This document shows positions 1 through 5,635 of a DNA stretch of 17,135 nt, piece after piece. The stretch comes from Clostridia bacterium (GTDB lineage Bacteria; Bacillota; Clostridia; Oscillospirales; CAG-272). The notes under the pieces were generated by a model, which saw only the letters and a program-made list of their open reading frames with translations, was not told the DNA's origin and made no database searches. The position numbers and the translations under genes were made by a program. The first letter of the stretch is position 1, and each line of letters begins with the position of its first letter. The stretch covers positions 1 through 17,135 of the forward strand of contig CAAEBS010000020.1 in assembly GCA_900754175.1 (NCBI GenBank), given 5' to 3'.

Positions 1-10
1 CGCCCCTCCG

Positions 11-75
11 TGTCATCCTGAGCGGAGGGCGAAGCCCGGAGTCGAACCCGGAGGGCGACCGCAGGTCGGGATCTC
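11..75. repeat. GC-rich dispersed intergenic repeat (putative)
   Basis: The stretch opens with TGTCATCCTGAGCGGAG and closes with GGGATCTC. Read on the minus strand it has the layout GATCC...TTCGACTCC...CGCTCAGGATGACA, which I recognise as a common non-coding repeat type in genomes of this kind. Inside it the 10-mer CGGAGGGCGA occurs twice (23-32 and 49-58), and GGGC-GAA-GCCC forms a small hairpin (27-37). No credible ORF covers it. Family membership is from memory; only the internal repeats and hairpin are seen directly. Confidence 0.45.
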
Positions 76-127
76 CAAACGCCGAGCGCACCAACCCTTG
101 ACCACACCCCTGCAACGGTAAAACCCC

Positions 128-149
128 GGGTCAGCATCCACCCTGACCC
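128..149. repeat. small inverted repeat in left intergenic region
   Basis: GGGTCAG (128-134) and CTGACCC (143-149) form a 7-bp stem with an 8-base loop. It sits between the GC-rich repeat and the long palindrome below the methyltransferase gene. On the minus strand it is followed by a GGGGTTTT run, so it could add to termination, but the signal is weak. I see no gene in 1-225. Confidence 0.3.
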
Positions 150-176
150 TTGTTCCAAAGTCTTTTGAAAGGGGCA

Positions 177-210
177 CGGGGAAAACTTTTCTCCAGAAAA
201 GTTTTCCCCG
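177..210. terminator. perfect 34-bp palindrome, likely terminator, repeat copy 1
   Basis: CGGGGAAAACTTTTCT (177-192) is exactly complementary to 195-210, giving a 16-bp stem around two central bases (a realistic fold has a 4-base loop). It begins 15 bases below the methyltransferase stop codon. No U-tract follows the stem on either strand, so it is not a textbook intrinsic terminator. A near-identical palindrome lies at 4746-4789, so this is also a repeat. A terminator role is inferred from position. Confidence 0.6.
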
Positions 211-225
211 CTACCTCTCTCCCTA

Positions 226-942
226 TCATTTCTTTCGCAGAACAATGCGAATGAAGTTCAGGTATTTTCCGCCGCCGGCTTCCATTGCTTTCCGGTCGCC
301 CACGGCATACTCGTTTTCCTGCTTCAGCCAGTCCGACCACACCTCGTCGTTGGATTCCATTTCCCCGACTTCGATCACTTCGGCATCCCGACTCTGCTCC
401 ACCATGTTTCTCCAATACGGCACGTCGTGCATATACGCCAGTTGTTCCGGCGTCCACGACAGCAGCAGCTCCGGCGGCAGATCTTCATGGCAGTCCCGCT
501 TCATGCCGGGAATGGCGATGTAGAGATACCCGCCCTTTTTCACAAACGGCAAAAGCTTCTGATCCAGATATTCCGGATCCCGTCCGAAATAGTTGTAGGA
601 ATCGGTGCTGATGACCGCATCAAAAAATTCCTTTTCAAACGGCAACGCCGTAGCATCCACATGAACCGGAATGATCTGCCGGTCGTCAAGCCCCATTTCC
701 CGGAAAAAGCGGCGGTTCTCCTCCGGATCGCTCCAAAGGTCGGCGGCATATACGGTAAAACCGTACTCCTTTGCCAGGAAAACCGAGGTAAGCCCCTGCC
801 CACTGCCAAGATCGCAGACCACGGCGCCAGCGGGAATCCGGTGATCCTGCAACAGCTCCTCCTCCAGTTTTATGGGGTTGGGTCCCATGATCTTTGCCAT
901 CAGTTCTGGTGTGGCATACGCTTCGCTTCGAATATACTTCAT
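226..942 (-). CDS. class I SAM-dependent methyltransferase
   Basis: Predicted cytosolic 238-residue protein with a Rossmann-type methyltransferase fold. Motif I, CDLGSGQG (residues 43-50), is the SAM-binding glycine loop. AADLW (66-70) carries the acidic residue expected to hold the ribose. VDATALPF (95-102) is the adenine-contact motif and VISTDSYNYF (110-119) is motif IV. The C-terminal part, rich in W, Y and acidic residues, probably contacts the substrate, which I cannot identify. The frame extends upstream to 1089, but the ATG at 942 is chosen because AAAGGAG lies 7 bases before it and the promoter lies at 983-1011. The gene is monocistronic in this window, with a consensus promoter and two palindromic operators, so it is probably repressed until an inducer is present. 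It is separated from ftsZ by a terminator and has no evident link to cell division. Confidence 0.85.
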   Translation of the reverse strand: MKYIRSEAYATPELMAKIMGPNPIKLEEELLQDHRIPAGAVVCDLGSGQGLTSVFLAKEYGFTVYAADLWSDPEENRRFFREMGLDDRQIIPVHVDATALPFEKEFFDAVISTDSYNYFGRDPEYLDQKLLPFVKKGGYLYIAIPGMKRDCHEDLPPELLLSWTPEQLAYMHDVPYWRNMVEQSRDAEVIEVGEMESNDEVWSDWLKQENEYAVGDRKAMEAGGGKYLNFIRIVLRKK

Positions 943-960
943 TTTATTTTCTCCTTTTGA

Positions 961-978
961 TGTAAACGTTCGTTCACA
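961..978. promoter_or_regulatory. TetR-like operator, promoter-proximal copy
   Basis: TGTAAAC-GTTC-GTTCACA is an imperfect palindrome with 7-base arms and one mismatch. It matches the operator at 988-1005 in arm sequence and spacing, and the two are offset by 27 bases. It lies between the -10 element and the ribosome binding site of the methyltransferase gene, where a bound repressor would block transcription. Assignment to a TetR-family regulator is inference from the site shape; no regulator gene is in the window. Confidence 0.6.
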
Positions 979-982
979 TAAT

Positions 983-1011
983 ATTATAGTAAACAATCGT
1001 TTACTTGTCAA
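983..1011 (-). promoter_or_regulatory. consensus sigma-A-type promoter of the methyltransferase gene
   Basis: On the minus strand TTGACA (1011-1006) and TATAAT (988-983) are separated by exactly 17 bases, a perfect match to the housekeeping consensus. The spacer is filled almost entirely by a palindromic operator. So strong a core with operator overlap suggests a gene that is tightly repressed and strongly inducible. Confidence 0.85.
988..1005. promoter_or_regulatory. TetR-like operator inside the promoter spacer
   Basis: AGTAAAC-AATC-GTTTACT is a perfect palindrome with 7-base arms and a 4-base centre, exactly filling the space between -35 and -10. GTAAAC-N4-GTTTAC half-sites of this kind are typical of TetR/AcrR-family repressors. 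A protein bound here would exclude RNA polymerase. Confidence 0.7.
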
Positions 1012-1146
1012 GAGCTTTTGGAAAAATAAATTCAAAAAAGCAAAAAAATTTGACGAAAAAGCCTGATTCCGCCTATTTTCCATGCGCACTCGTCGTGCGG
1101 GATTTCATTACGCAATACCGCAAAAGCGGACGAAACCTTTTAAACA

Positions 1147-1181
1147 TAAAAATCCCGTGCGGTATTCCAGCCGCACGGGAT
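1147..1181 (-). terminator. intrinsic terminator of the downstream ftsZ copy
   Basis: An 11-bp perfect stem (1152-1162 with 1171-1181, arm ATCCCGTGCGG) encloses an 8-base loop. On the minus strand it is followed by TTTT (1151-1148). It lies 12 bases below the ftsZ stop codon. A T-run (1186-1190) on the other side means it could also stop plus-strand transcripts. Confidence 0.85.
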
Positions 1182-1193
1182 CTGCTTTTTATC

Positions 1194-2264
1194 TTATTTC
1201 ATGGAAGAAAAGAAATCGTCCAGAGCGTCGGTCTTCTTTTCCGGCTCTGCGGGTGCCGCTTCCTTTTCAGGAGCCGCCTGCACGGCGGGCTTTTCCTCTG
1301 CCGCAGGTTCCGGATCGAATCCGGCGGCGATAATCGTGATCCGCATACCGTCGTCCATGCTCTCGTCAAAGGTCACGCCCCAGATTACGCTGGCTTCGGG
1401 ATTGCACTCGCTGACCACCATATTGGAAGCGAGGTCGATATCCTCCAGTCCGACGTTGACCGAAGCGGCAATGCTGATAATAACGCCCTTTGCACCCTTG
1501 ATCGAAGTCTCCAGAAGCGGGCTGGAAATCGCCATACTGGCGGCAGCCTGCGCCTTGTCCTTGCCGGTAGCGCTTCCGACGCCCATGTATGCAATGCCGG
1601 CATCGGTCAGGATAGACGTTACGTCGGCAAAGTCAATGTTGACGAATCCGACGCCGTTAATCAGGTCGGAAATACTCTGCACACCACGGAGCAGAACGTC
1701 GTCTGCCTGCGAAAATGCGTTTGCAAGCGTGATCCGGGCGTCAGAAACCATCTTCAGACGCTCATTGGGGATAACCACCAAAGAGTCCACGTACTGTCCC
1801 AACTCCTTGATGCCTTCTCTTGCCTGCTCCATTCTTCTTCTGCCCTCAAAGGCAAACGGAGTGGTGACCACGCCAACCGTCAGGATCTCCATTTCCTGCG
1901 CCACTCTTGCCACGATCGGAGCGGCACCCGTTCCGGTTCCGCCGCCCATGCTGGCGGTGATAAAGAGAAGATCGGTTCCGGCAAGCATCCGCTTGATCTC
2001 GTTTACCGCTTCCTCTGCCGCTCTCTTGCCGATCTCCACGTTGGAGCCGGCGCCAAAGCCGTTTGTGATCTTTTCGCCAATGCCCAGTTTGATCGGTGCA
2101 ACCGATTTTTCCAGTGCCTGCTTATCGGTATTGATAGCGATAAACTCCACACCCTTCATACCGGAGCGGATCATGCGGTTTACGGCATTGTTTCCGCCGC
2201 CGCCGATACCGATCACCTTTGTTTTGATATTGTAAAGTTCTGCGTCTTTCTGCGCCAATTCCAT
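1194..2264 (-). CDS. ftsZ: cell division protein FtsZ, second tandem paralogue
   Basis: Tubulin-like GTPase that polymerises into the Z-ring on the inner face of the membrane. Of 356 residues, GGGGNNAVNRM (21-31) is the nucleotide-binding N-terminus, GGGTGTG (107-113) is the tubulin signature, and N209-I-D211-FA-D214 is the T7 loop whose aspartates complete the GTPase site of the next subunit. All key residues are intact, so the protein looks active. The ATG at 2264 is chosen for its GGAGG 8 bases upstream; the frame continues 44 codons further without a better start. It aligns without gaps to the neighbouring FtsZ (2454-3590) up to about residue 315, at about 70% identity by hand count. The C-terminal linker is short (about 30 residues, rich in A, E and P). 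The tail ends in ALDDFFSSMK instead of the usual IPxFLR-type peptide. It has its own promoter and terminator. Confidence 0.95.
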   Translation of the reverse strand: MELAQKDAELYNIKTKVIGIGGGGNNAVNRMIRSGMKGVEFIAINTDKQALEKSVAPIKLGIGEKITNGFGAGSNVEIGKRAAEEAVNEIKRMLAGTDLLFITASMGGGTGTGAAPIVARVAQEMEILTVGVVTTPFAFEGRRRMEQAREGIKELGQYVDSLVVIPNERLKMVSDARITLANAFSQADDVLLRGVQSISDLINGVGFVNIDFADVTSILTDAGIAYMGVGSATGKDKAQAAASMAISSPLLETSIKGAKGVIISIAASVNVGLEDIDLASNMVVSECNPEASVIWGVTFDESMDDGMRITIIAAGFDPEPAAEEKPAVQAAPEKEAAPAEPEKKTDALDDFFSSMK

Positions 2265-2314
2265 TTTTTCATCCTCCGTATGCTGTCTTTTTCCGACAAT
2301 TACTACTAATATAT

Positions 2315-2343
2315 ATGATAATATATTTTGCGGATTTTTGCAA
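2315..2343 (-). promoter_or_regulatory. promoter of the second ftsZ
   Basis: On the minus strand TTGCAA (2343-2338), a 17-base spacer and TATCAT (2320-2315) lie about 50 bases above the ATG. The -10 region shares a 17-base identical core (plus-strand 2313-2329) with the promoter of the other ftsZ (3652-3668). That match supports the call more than the moderate consensus score does. Confidence 0.6.
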
Positions 2344-2394
2344 TACTTTTTCAAAAAAAAATTTAATTCTTCCGAATTTTTACGATTTCGACAC

Positions 2395-2431
2395 AAAAGA
2401 AGCTTTGGCGTTGCCTGCCAAAGCTTCTTTT
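2395..2431. terminator. strong hairpin terminator between the two ftsZ genes
   Basis: A perfect 15-bp stem (2395-2409 with 2417-2431, core GAAGCTTTGGC) with a 7-base loop ends in TTTT on both strands. It lies 22 bases below the stop of the first ftsZ. Together with the promoter that follows, it makes the two ftsZ genes separate transcription units. Confidence 0.85.
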
Positions 2432-2453
2432 CCGAAAAAGTCGGGAACTGCTC

Positions 2454-3590
2454 TTATTTGCCGAACATGGTGCCAAAGAAATCGTCCAGATCCAGATCGT
2501 CCGTGTTCTTCTTTTCCACCGTTTTCGGTGCCTCAGGCGCCTTTTCTTCCTTGACGTCAGCCTTTGCCTCTGCGGCGGGGGCGGCGGCAGGCGCTTCCTG
2601 CTTTGCGGGAGCGGCGCTCTCTTTTGCGGCACTTTCCTTGGTAAAGCCGGTGGCGATCACGGTGATCCGCATCTCGTCCTCAAGCTCTGCGTCAAAGGAT
2701 GCGCCCCAGATAATGTTTGCATCGGCATTGCACTCGTTGGCAAACATGGTGCACGCCAGATCCACGTCTTCCAGTCCTACGTCGGGAGAAGCGGAAATGC
2801 TCAGGATGACACCGGTTGCGCCCTTGATCGAGGTTTCCAGAAGCGGGCTGGCAAGCGCCATTTTTGCGGCTGCCTCTGCCTTATCCTTACCGCTGGCACT
2901 GCCGATTCCCATGTGGGCAAGACCGGAGTGATTCATGACGGCGGTCACGTCCGCAAAGTCAAGGTTGATGAATCCGGTGGTATTGATCAGCTCGGAAATG
3001 CTCTGTACGCCACGGCGGAGCACATCGTCTGCCTCGGAGAATGCGTTGAACAGGGTGATGCGGGTATCCGACACCATCTTCAGGCGCTCGTTGGGAATGA
3101 CCACGAGAGAATCCACGTACTGACCGAATTCGGCAATTCCCTCCTCTGCCTGCTCCATCCGTCTCTTGCCCTCAAAAGCAAAGGGCTTGGTCACGATACC
3201 AATGGTCAGGATATCCATTTCCTGCGCCACACGAGCCACGACGGGTGCCGCACCGGTTCCGGTACCGCCGCCCATACCGGCAGTAATAAACACCATATCC
3301 GCACCGGCAAGCATTGCCTTGATGTCGTCGATCGACTCCTCGGCGGCTCTTGCTCCGATGCTCGGATTTGCGCCGGCTCCGAAGCCCTTGGTAATCTTTT
3401 CGCCGATCACAAGCTGGGTCGGTGCCAAAGAGCGGCTGAGTGCCTGACGGTCTGTATTGATGGCAATAAAGTCCGCTCCCTTTACATTGGATGCGATCAT
3501 GCGGTTTACGGCGTTGTTTCCACCGCCACCGACGCCGATCACCTTAATATTCACAACCGAATTGACGCTATCGTCACGTTCAAAAGTCAT
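2454..3590 (-). CDS. ftsZ: cell division protein FtsZ, first tandem paralogue
   Basis: Z-ring GTPase of 378 residues. GGGGNNAVNRM (21-31), GGGTGTG (107-113) and the T7 loop N209-L-D211-FA-D214 are all intact. The ATG at 3590 is preferred over an in-frame ATG at 3620, because GGAGG sits 9 bases before 3590 and nothing usable precedes 3620. The globular part (to about 315) aligns without gaps to the second FtsZ (1194-2264). The two differ mainly in helix-surface positions, in the region 281-306 and in the linker, which is longer here (about 45-50 residues, A/E/K/P-rich). The extreme tail DLDLDDFFGTMFGK shares LDDFFxxM with the paralogue and lacks the canonical FtsZ C-terminal peptide that binds FtsA or SepF in other bacteria. 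It lies outside the main dcw operon, divergent from a plus-strand GDPD-like gene. Either copy could be the principal FtsZ; the sequence does not decide. Confidence 0.95.
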   Translation of the reverse strand: MTFERDDSVNSVVNIKVIGVGGGGNNAVNRMIASNVKGADFIAINTDRQALSRSLAPTQLVIGEKITKGFGAGANPSIGARAAEESIDDIKAMLAGADMVFITAGMGGGTGTGAAPVVARVAQEMDILTIGIVTKPFAFEGKRRMEQAEEGIAEFGQYVDSLVVIPNERLKMVSDTRITLFNAFSEADDVLRRGVQSISELINTTGFINLDFADVTAVMNHSGLAHMGIGSASGKDKAEAAAKMALASPLLETSIKGATGVILSISASPDVGLEDVDLACTMFANECNADANIIWGASFDAELEDEMRITVIATGFTKESAAKESAAPAKQEAPAAAPAAEAKADVKEEKAPEAPKTVEKKNTDDLDLDDFFGTMFGK

Positions 3591-3653
3591 TCCCGTTATC
3601 CTCCACGTTTTTTCTTCCATGCTTTATTCGCCCGCAGGCATCTATATAACAAT

Positions 3654-3682
3654 ATGATAATATATTTTTCACTTTTTTTCAA
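3654..3682 (-). promoter_or_regulatory. promoter of the first ftsZ
   Basis: On the minus strand TTGAAA (3682-3677), a 17-base spacer and TATCAT (3659-3654) sit about 60 bases above the ATG at 3590. The stretch 3652-3668 is identical to 2313-2329 above the second ftsZ, and the AT-rich DNA further upstream is also similar. This suggests the promoter was duplicated with the gene. Confidence 0.65.
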
Positions 3683-3817
3683 TAGCTTTTTGAAAATTTA
3701 ATACTATTTTTACAATTATTGATGAATAATTTTTTTCACCGGTCGCCAAAAGCGGAAAACAGACAAAAAGCGGGCAGAAAGTGGGTAAAAAAGTCGGAAA
3801 TTTATGGTTCCGGCATC

Positions 3818-3846
3818 TTGACAAGCCGCAGGATCTATTGTATACT
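3818..3846 (+). promoter_or_regulatory. promoter of the GDPD-like gene
   Basis: TTGACA (3818-3823), a 17-base spacer and TATACT (3841-3846) form a near-consensus housekeeping promoter about 60 bases before the ATG at 3908. With the ftsZ promoter at 3654-3682 it explains most of the 317-base divergent gap 3591-3907. I see no further gene in that gap. Confidence 0.8.
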
Positions 3847-3907
3847 TATAACATATTCCGGGAGAAATTCTCTCCCCACATTTCATAACCGAAAAGGAAG
3901 AAAAGCC

Positions 3908-4741
3908 ATGTCATTTGATCTTTACCGGAAAGCCTCCGAAAACATTGTGATCGTTGCCCACCGTGGCACCTGCGGCGGAAACATTCCCTGCAACACCCGT
4001 GCCGCCTATGAAATTTCCCTGATGCAGGGTGCGGACATGATCGAGACTGACGTCAGCATGAGCGCCGACGGCACGCTGGTGATTTTTCACCCCCAGATGG
4101 AGCCGCACCACCTCTGCTCTGACAAGCATCTGCCCCAGCTTACGATGAAGGAAATTGAAGAGTTGCGCTACGTCAATCTCGACGACACGCCCACGCAGTT
4201 CGGAATTCTGCGCTTTGACGATCTGCTGGAGACGTTCAAGGGTCGTTGCTTCATCAACGTCGATAAATTCTGGGATCATCCGCAGGAAATCTACCGTGCG
4301 ATCAAGCGCCACGGCATGGAAGATCAGGTGGTGGTCAAATCCGCCATTTCGGAGGAGCGGCTTGAGATTCTGGAGCAGATCGCACCCGACATTTCCTATA
4401 TGCCGATCGTAAAGCAGACGCATCCCCTGCACAAGGAGTTGATGCGTCGGAAAATCCATTACATCGGCGCCGAGGTGGTTTTTAAAAACGAGGACACCGA
4501 GGTTGCCACGCCGGAATTCATCGAAGGGATGCACCGGGACGGAAAGCTTGTATGGGTCAACTCCATTATCTTCGACTACAAAGTACAGCTTAGCGCCGGA
4601 CATTCGGACGACACCGCCCTTACCGAATCCATGGAGCTTGGCTGGGGCTGGCTTGCCGACCGTGGCTACGACCTGATCCAGACCGACTGGCCTCTGATGC
4701 TGATCGAATTTCTGAAGAAAACCAACCGCTATTACCGCTGA
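3908..4741 (+). CDS. glycerophosphodiester phosphodiesterase-family protein
   Basis: A 277-residue TIM-barrel protein of the GDPD family, which hydrolyses glycerophosphodiesters to glycerol-3-phosphate and an alcohol. Recognisable motifs are VAHRG (16-20), GADMIETDVS (41-50, metal ligands E46 and D48), DGTLVIFH (54-61, H61), VVVKS (141-145), WVNS (216-219) and the C-terminal YDLIQTDWP (254-262). Two usual motifs are altered: PENT is PCNT (27-30), so an expected acidic ligand is a cysteine, and the HD pair is HP (61-62). There is no signal peptide, so it is probably cytosolic. The ATG at 3908 has AAGGAAG before it; the upstream frame extension crosses the promoter and is rejected. It is a single gene on the opposite strand, convergent with ftsQ and divergent from ftsZ. 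Natural substrate and any link to division are unknown. Confidence 0.85.
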   Translation: MSFDLYRKASENIVIVAHRGTCGGNIPCNTRAAYEISLMQGADMIETDVSMSADGTLVIFHPQMEPHHLCSDKHLPQLTMKEIEELRYVNLDDTPTQFGILRFDDLLETFKGRCFINVDKFWDHPQEIYRAIKRHGMEDQVVVKSAISEERLEILEQIAPDISYMPIVKQTHPLHKELMRRKIHYIGAEVVFKNEDTEVATPEFIEGMHRDGKLVWVNSIIFDYKVQLSAGHSDDTALTESMELGWGWLADRGYDLIQTDWPLMLIEFLKKTNRYYR

Positions 4742-4745
4742 ATTA

Positions 4746-4789
4746 AGAGACGGGGAAAACTTTTCTCCAGAAAAGTTTCCCCCGTCTCT
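4746..4789. terminator. bidirectional terminator between convergent genes, repeat copy 2
   Basis: The arm AGAGACGGGGAAAACTTTTC and its complement form a 21-bp stem with one mismatch (4756 against 4779), closing on a 4-base loop if the innermost pair is left open. It fills the 49-base gap between the GDPD-like stop (4741) and the ftsQ stop (4791), so it probably ends both transcripts. Its core is nearly the same as the palindrome at 177-210. No clear U-tract follows. Confidence 0.75.
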
Positions 4790-4790
4790 C

Positions 4791-5597
4791 CTACCCCGTC
4801 GTTTCGTTTTTCTTTTGCGTGATCGGCTTGAAGCTGATAGCGGAGGGCACCGAGACGTCGATTTCGGCGGCGGAGTACTCCTTTGCCTGTTCGGAATCCA
4901 AAATCTTTTCCACTGCCCGAAGCTTTGCCTCCAGGTCTTTGGTCCCTCCCATGGAGACCTCGTAACTGCCGTCCACCGAAAGCCGGATGTCGGTCAGCTT
5001 GTCCACGTCAAGCATGGTGATCCGGCTCTTAAAGCTTGTCTGCCGGACGGTGGAGATTACCTCCAGAACCCGCCGCACCTCGTTTTCACTGCTTCCGAAC
5101 TTGGGAAGCTCCCCACTGATAGCGCTTTGCAGATACGGCAGAATCAGTTTTGTGGTATTGCCGTCGATCAAATTTTGTGCCGAAGAGGATTCAGCAATCA
5201 CCACAAGGTTGGCATCCAGCGCATAATAATCCCCCGATATCTCAATGTACCACTGCGGTCGCCGCTCGGTCACCCGGAAATATACCGTCCCCGGAAACCG
5301 TGCCTCCACGTCCACACTCTCCAGATACGGGCACCCTTTCAGAATCTTCTCGGAAATCTCCTTTTTTTTCATCGAATATAAAAGATCGCCCCGCTTTACG
5401 CCGGATGCGTTGACAATTTCATTAAGCTCATACTGAGAAATACCCGAAACGGTGAAGTTCCGCACCCGCATCAGCCCACGGACATAAAAAACCAGGGAAA
5501 GCACCGCAAGCAGACAAAGTGCCACCGTAACGGCAAGCATCCCCAGACGGCGAAAATCGACCTCGACCACCGTCTCCGTTCTCTGTCTCTTTCTCAT
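4791..5597 (-). CDS. ftsQ: cell division protein FtsQ/DivIB
   Basis: Bitopic membrane protein that joins FtsL and DivIC/FtsB in the divisome subcomplex regulating septal wall synthesis. Its 268 residues show a short basic N-terminus (MRKRQR), one membrane segment (about 17-39), then a POTRA domain. The POTRA domain opens at VRNFTVSG (45-52) and includes GVKRGDLLYS (66-75), PYLESVDVEARFPGTVYFRV (90-109) and ERRP (111-114). A beta-rich extracytoplasmic domain follows. The tail (KPITQKKNETTG) is short and lacks the long charged extension of Bacillus DivIB. It starts 38 bases below murG and is the last gene of the operon. FtsQ sequences are poorly conserved; the call rests on topology, the POTRA motifs and position after murG. 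Confidence 0.9.
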   Translation of the reverse strand: MRKRQRTETVVEVDFRRLGMLAVTVALCLLAVLSLVFYVRGLMRVRNFTVSGISQYELNEIVNASGVKRGDLLYSMKKKEISEKILKGCPYLESVDVEARFPGTVYFRVTERRPQWYIEISGDYYALDANLVVIAESSSAQNLIDGNTTKLILPYLQSAISGELPKFGSSENEVRRVLEVISTVRQTSFKSRITMLDVDKLTDIRLSVDGSYEVSMGGTKDLEAKLRAVEKILDSEQAKEYSAAEIDVSVPSAISFKPITQKKNETTG

Positions 5598-5635
5598 GTG
5601 CTTTCCCTGTTCCTTTCGCCGGGCGAAAAATCCGC

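Noticed and set aside
45..120. tRNA-like sequence on the minus strand (GGTTCGACTCC T-loop-like motif, D-arm-like GTGGTCAAGGGTTGG)
   Set aside because: The arms do not pair as a cloverleaf: the anticodon stem is not 5 bp around a 7-base loop, the T-stem fails, and no acceptor stem matches.
943..1089. N-terminal extension of the methyltransferase
   Set aside because: It would translate through the operators and the promoter, and a good ribosome binding site lies before the ATG at 942.
1005..2309. Plus-strand open frame (about 434 codons) opposite the second ftsZ
   Set aside because: It mirrors the ftsZ coding sequence, and a similar shadow exists opposite the other ftsZ, as expected from their similarity and not from a second gene.
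3719..3907. 63-residue N-terminal extension of the GDPD-like protein
   Set aside because: It spans the promoter at 3818-3846, and the ATG at 3908 has its own ribosome binding site.
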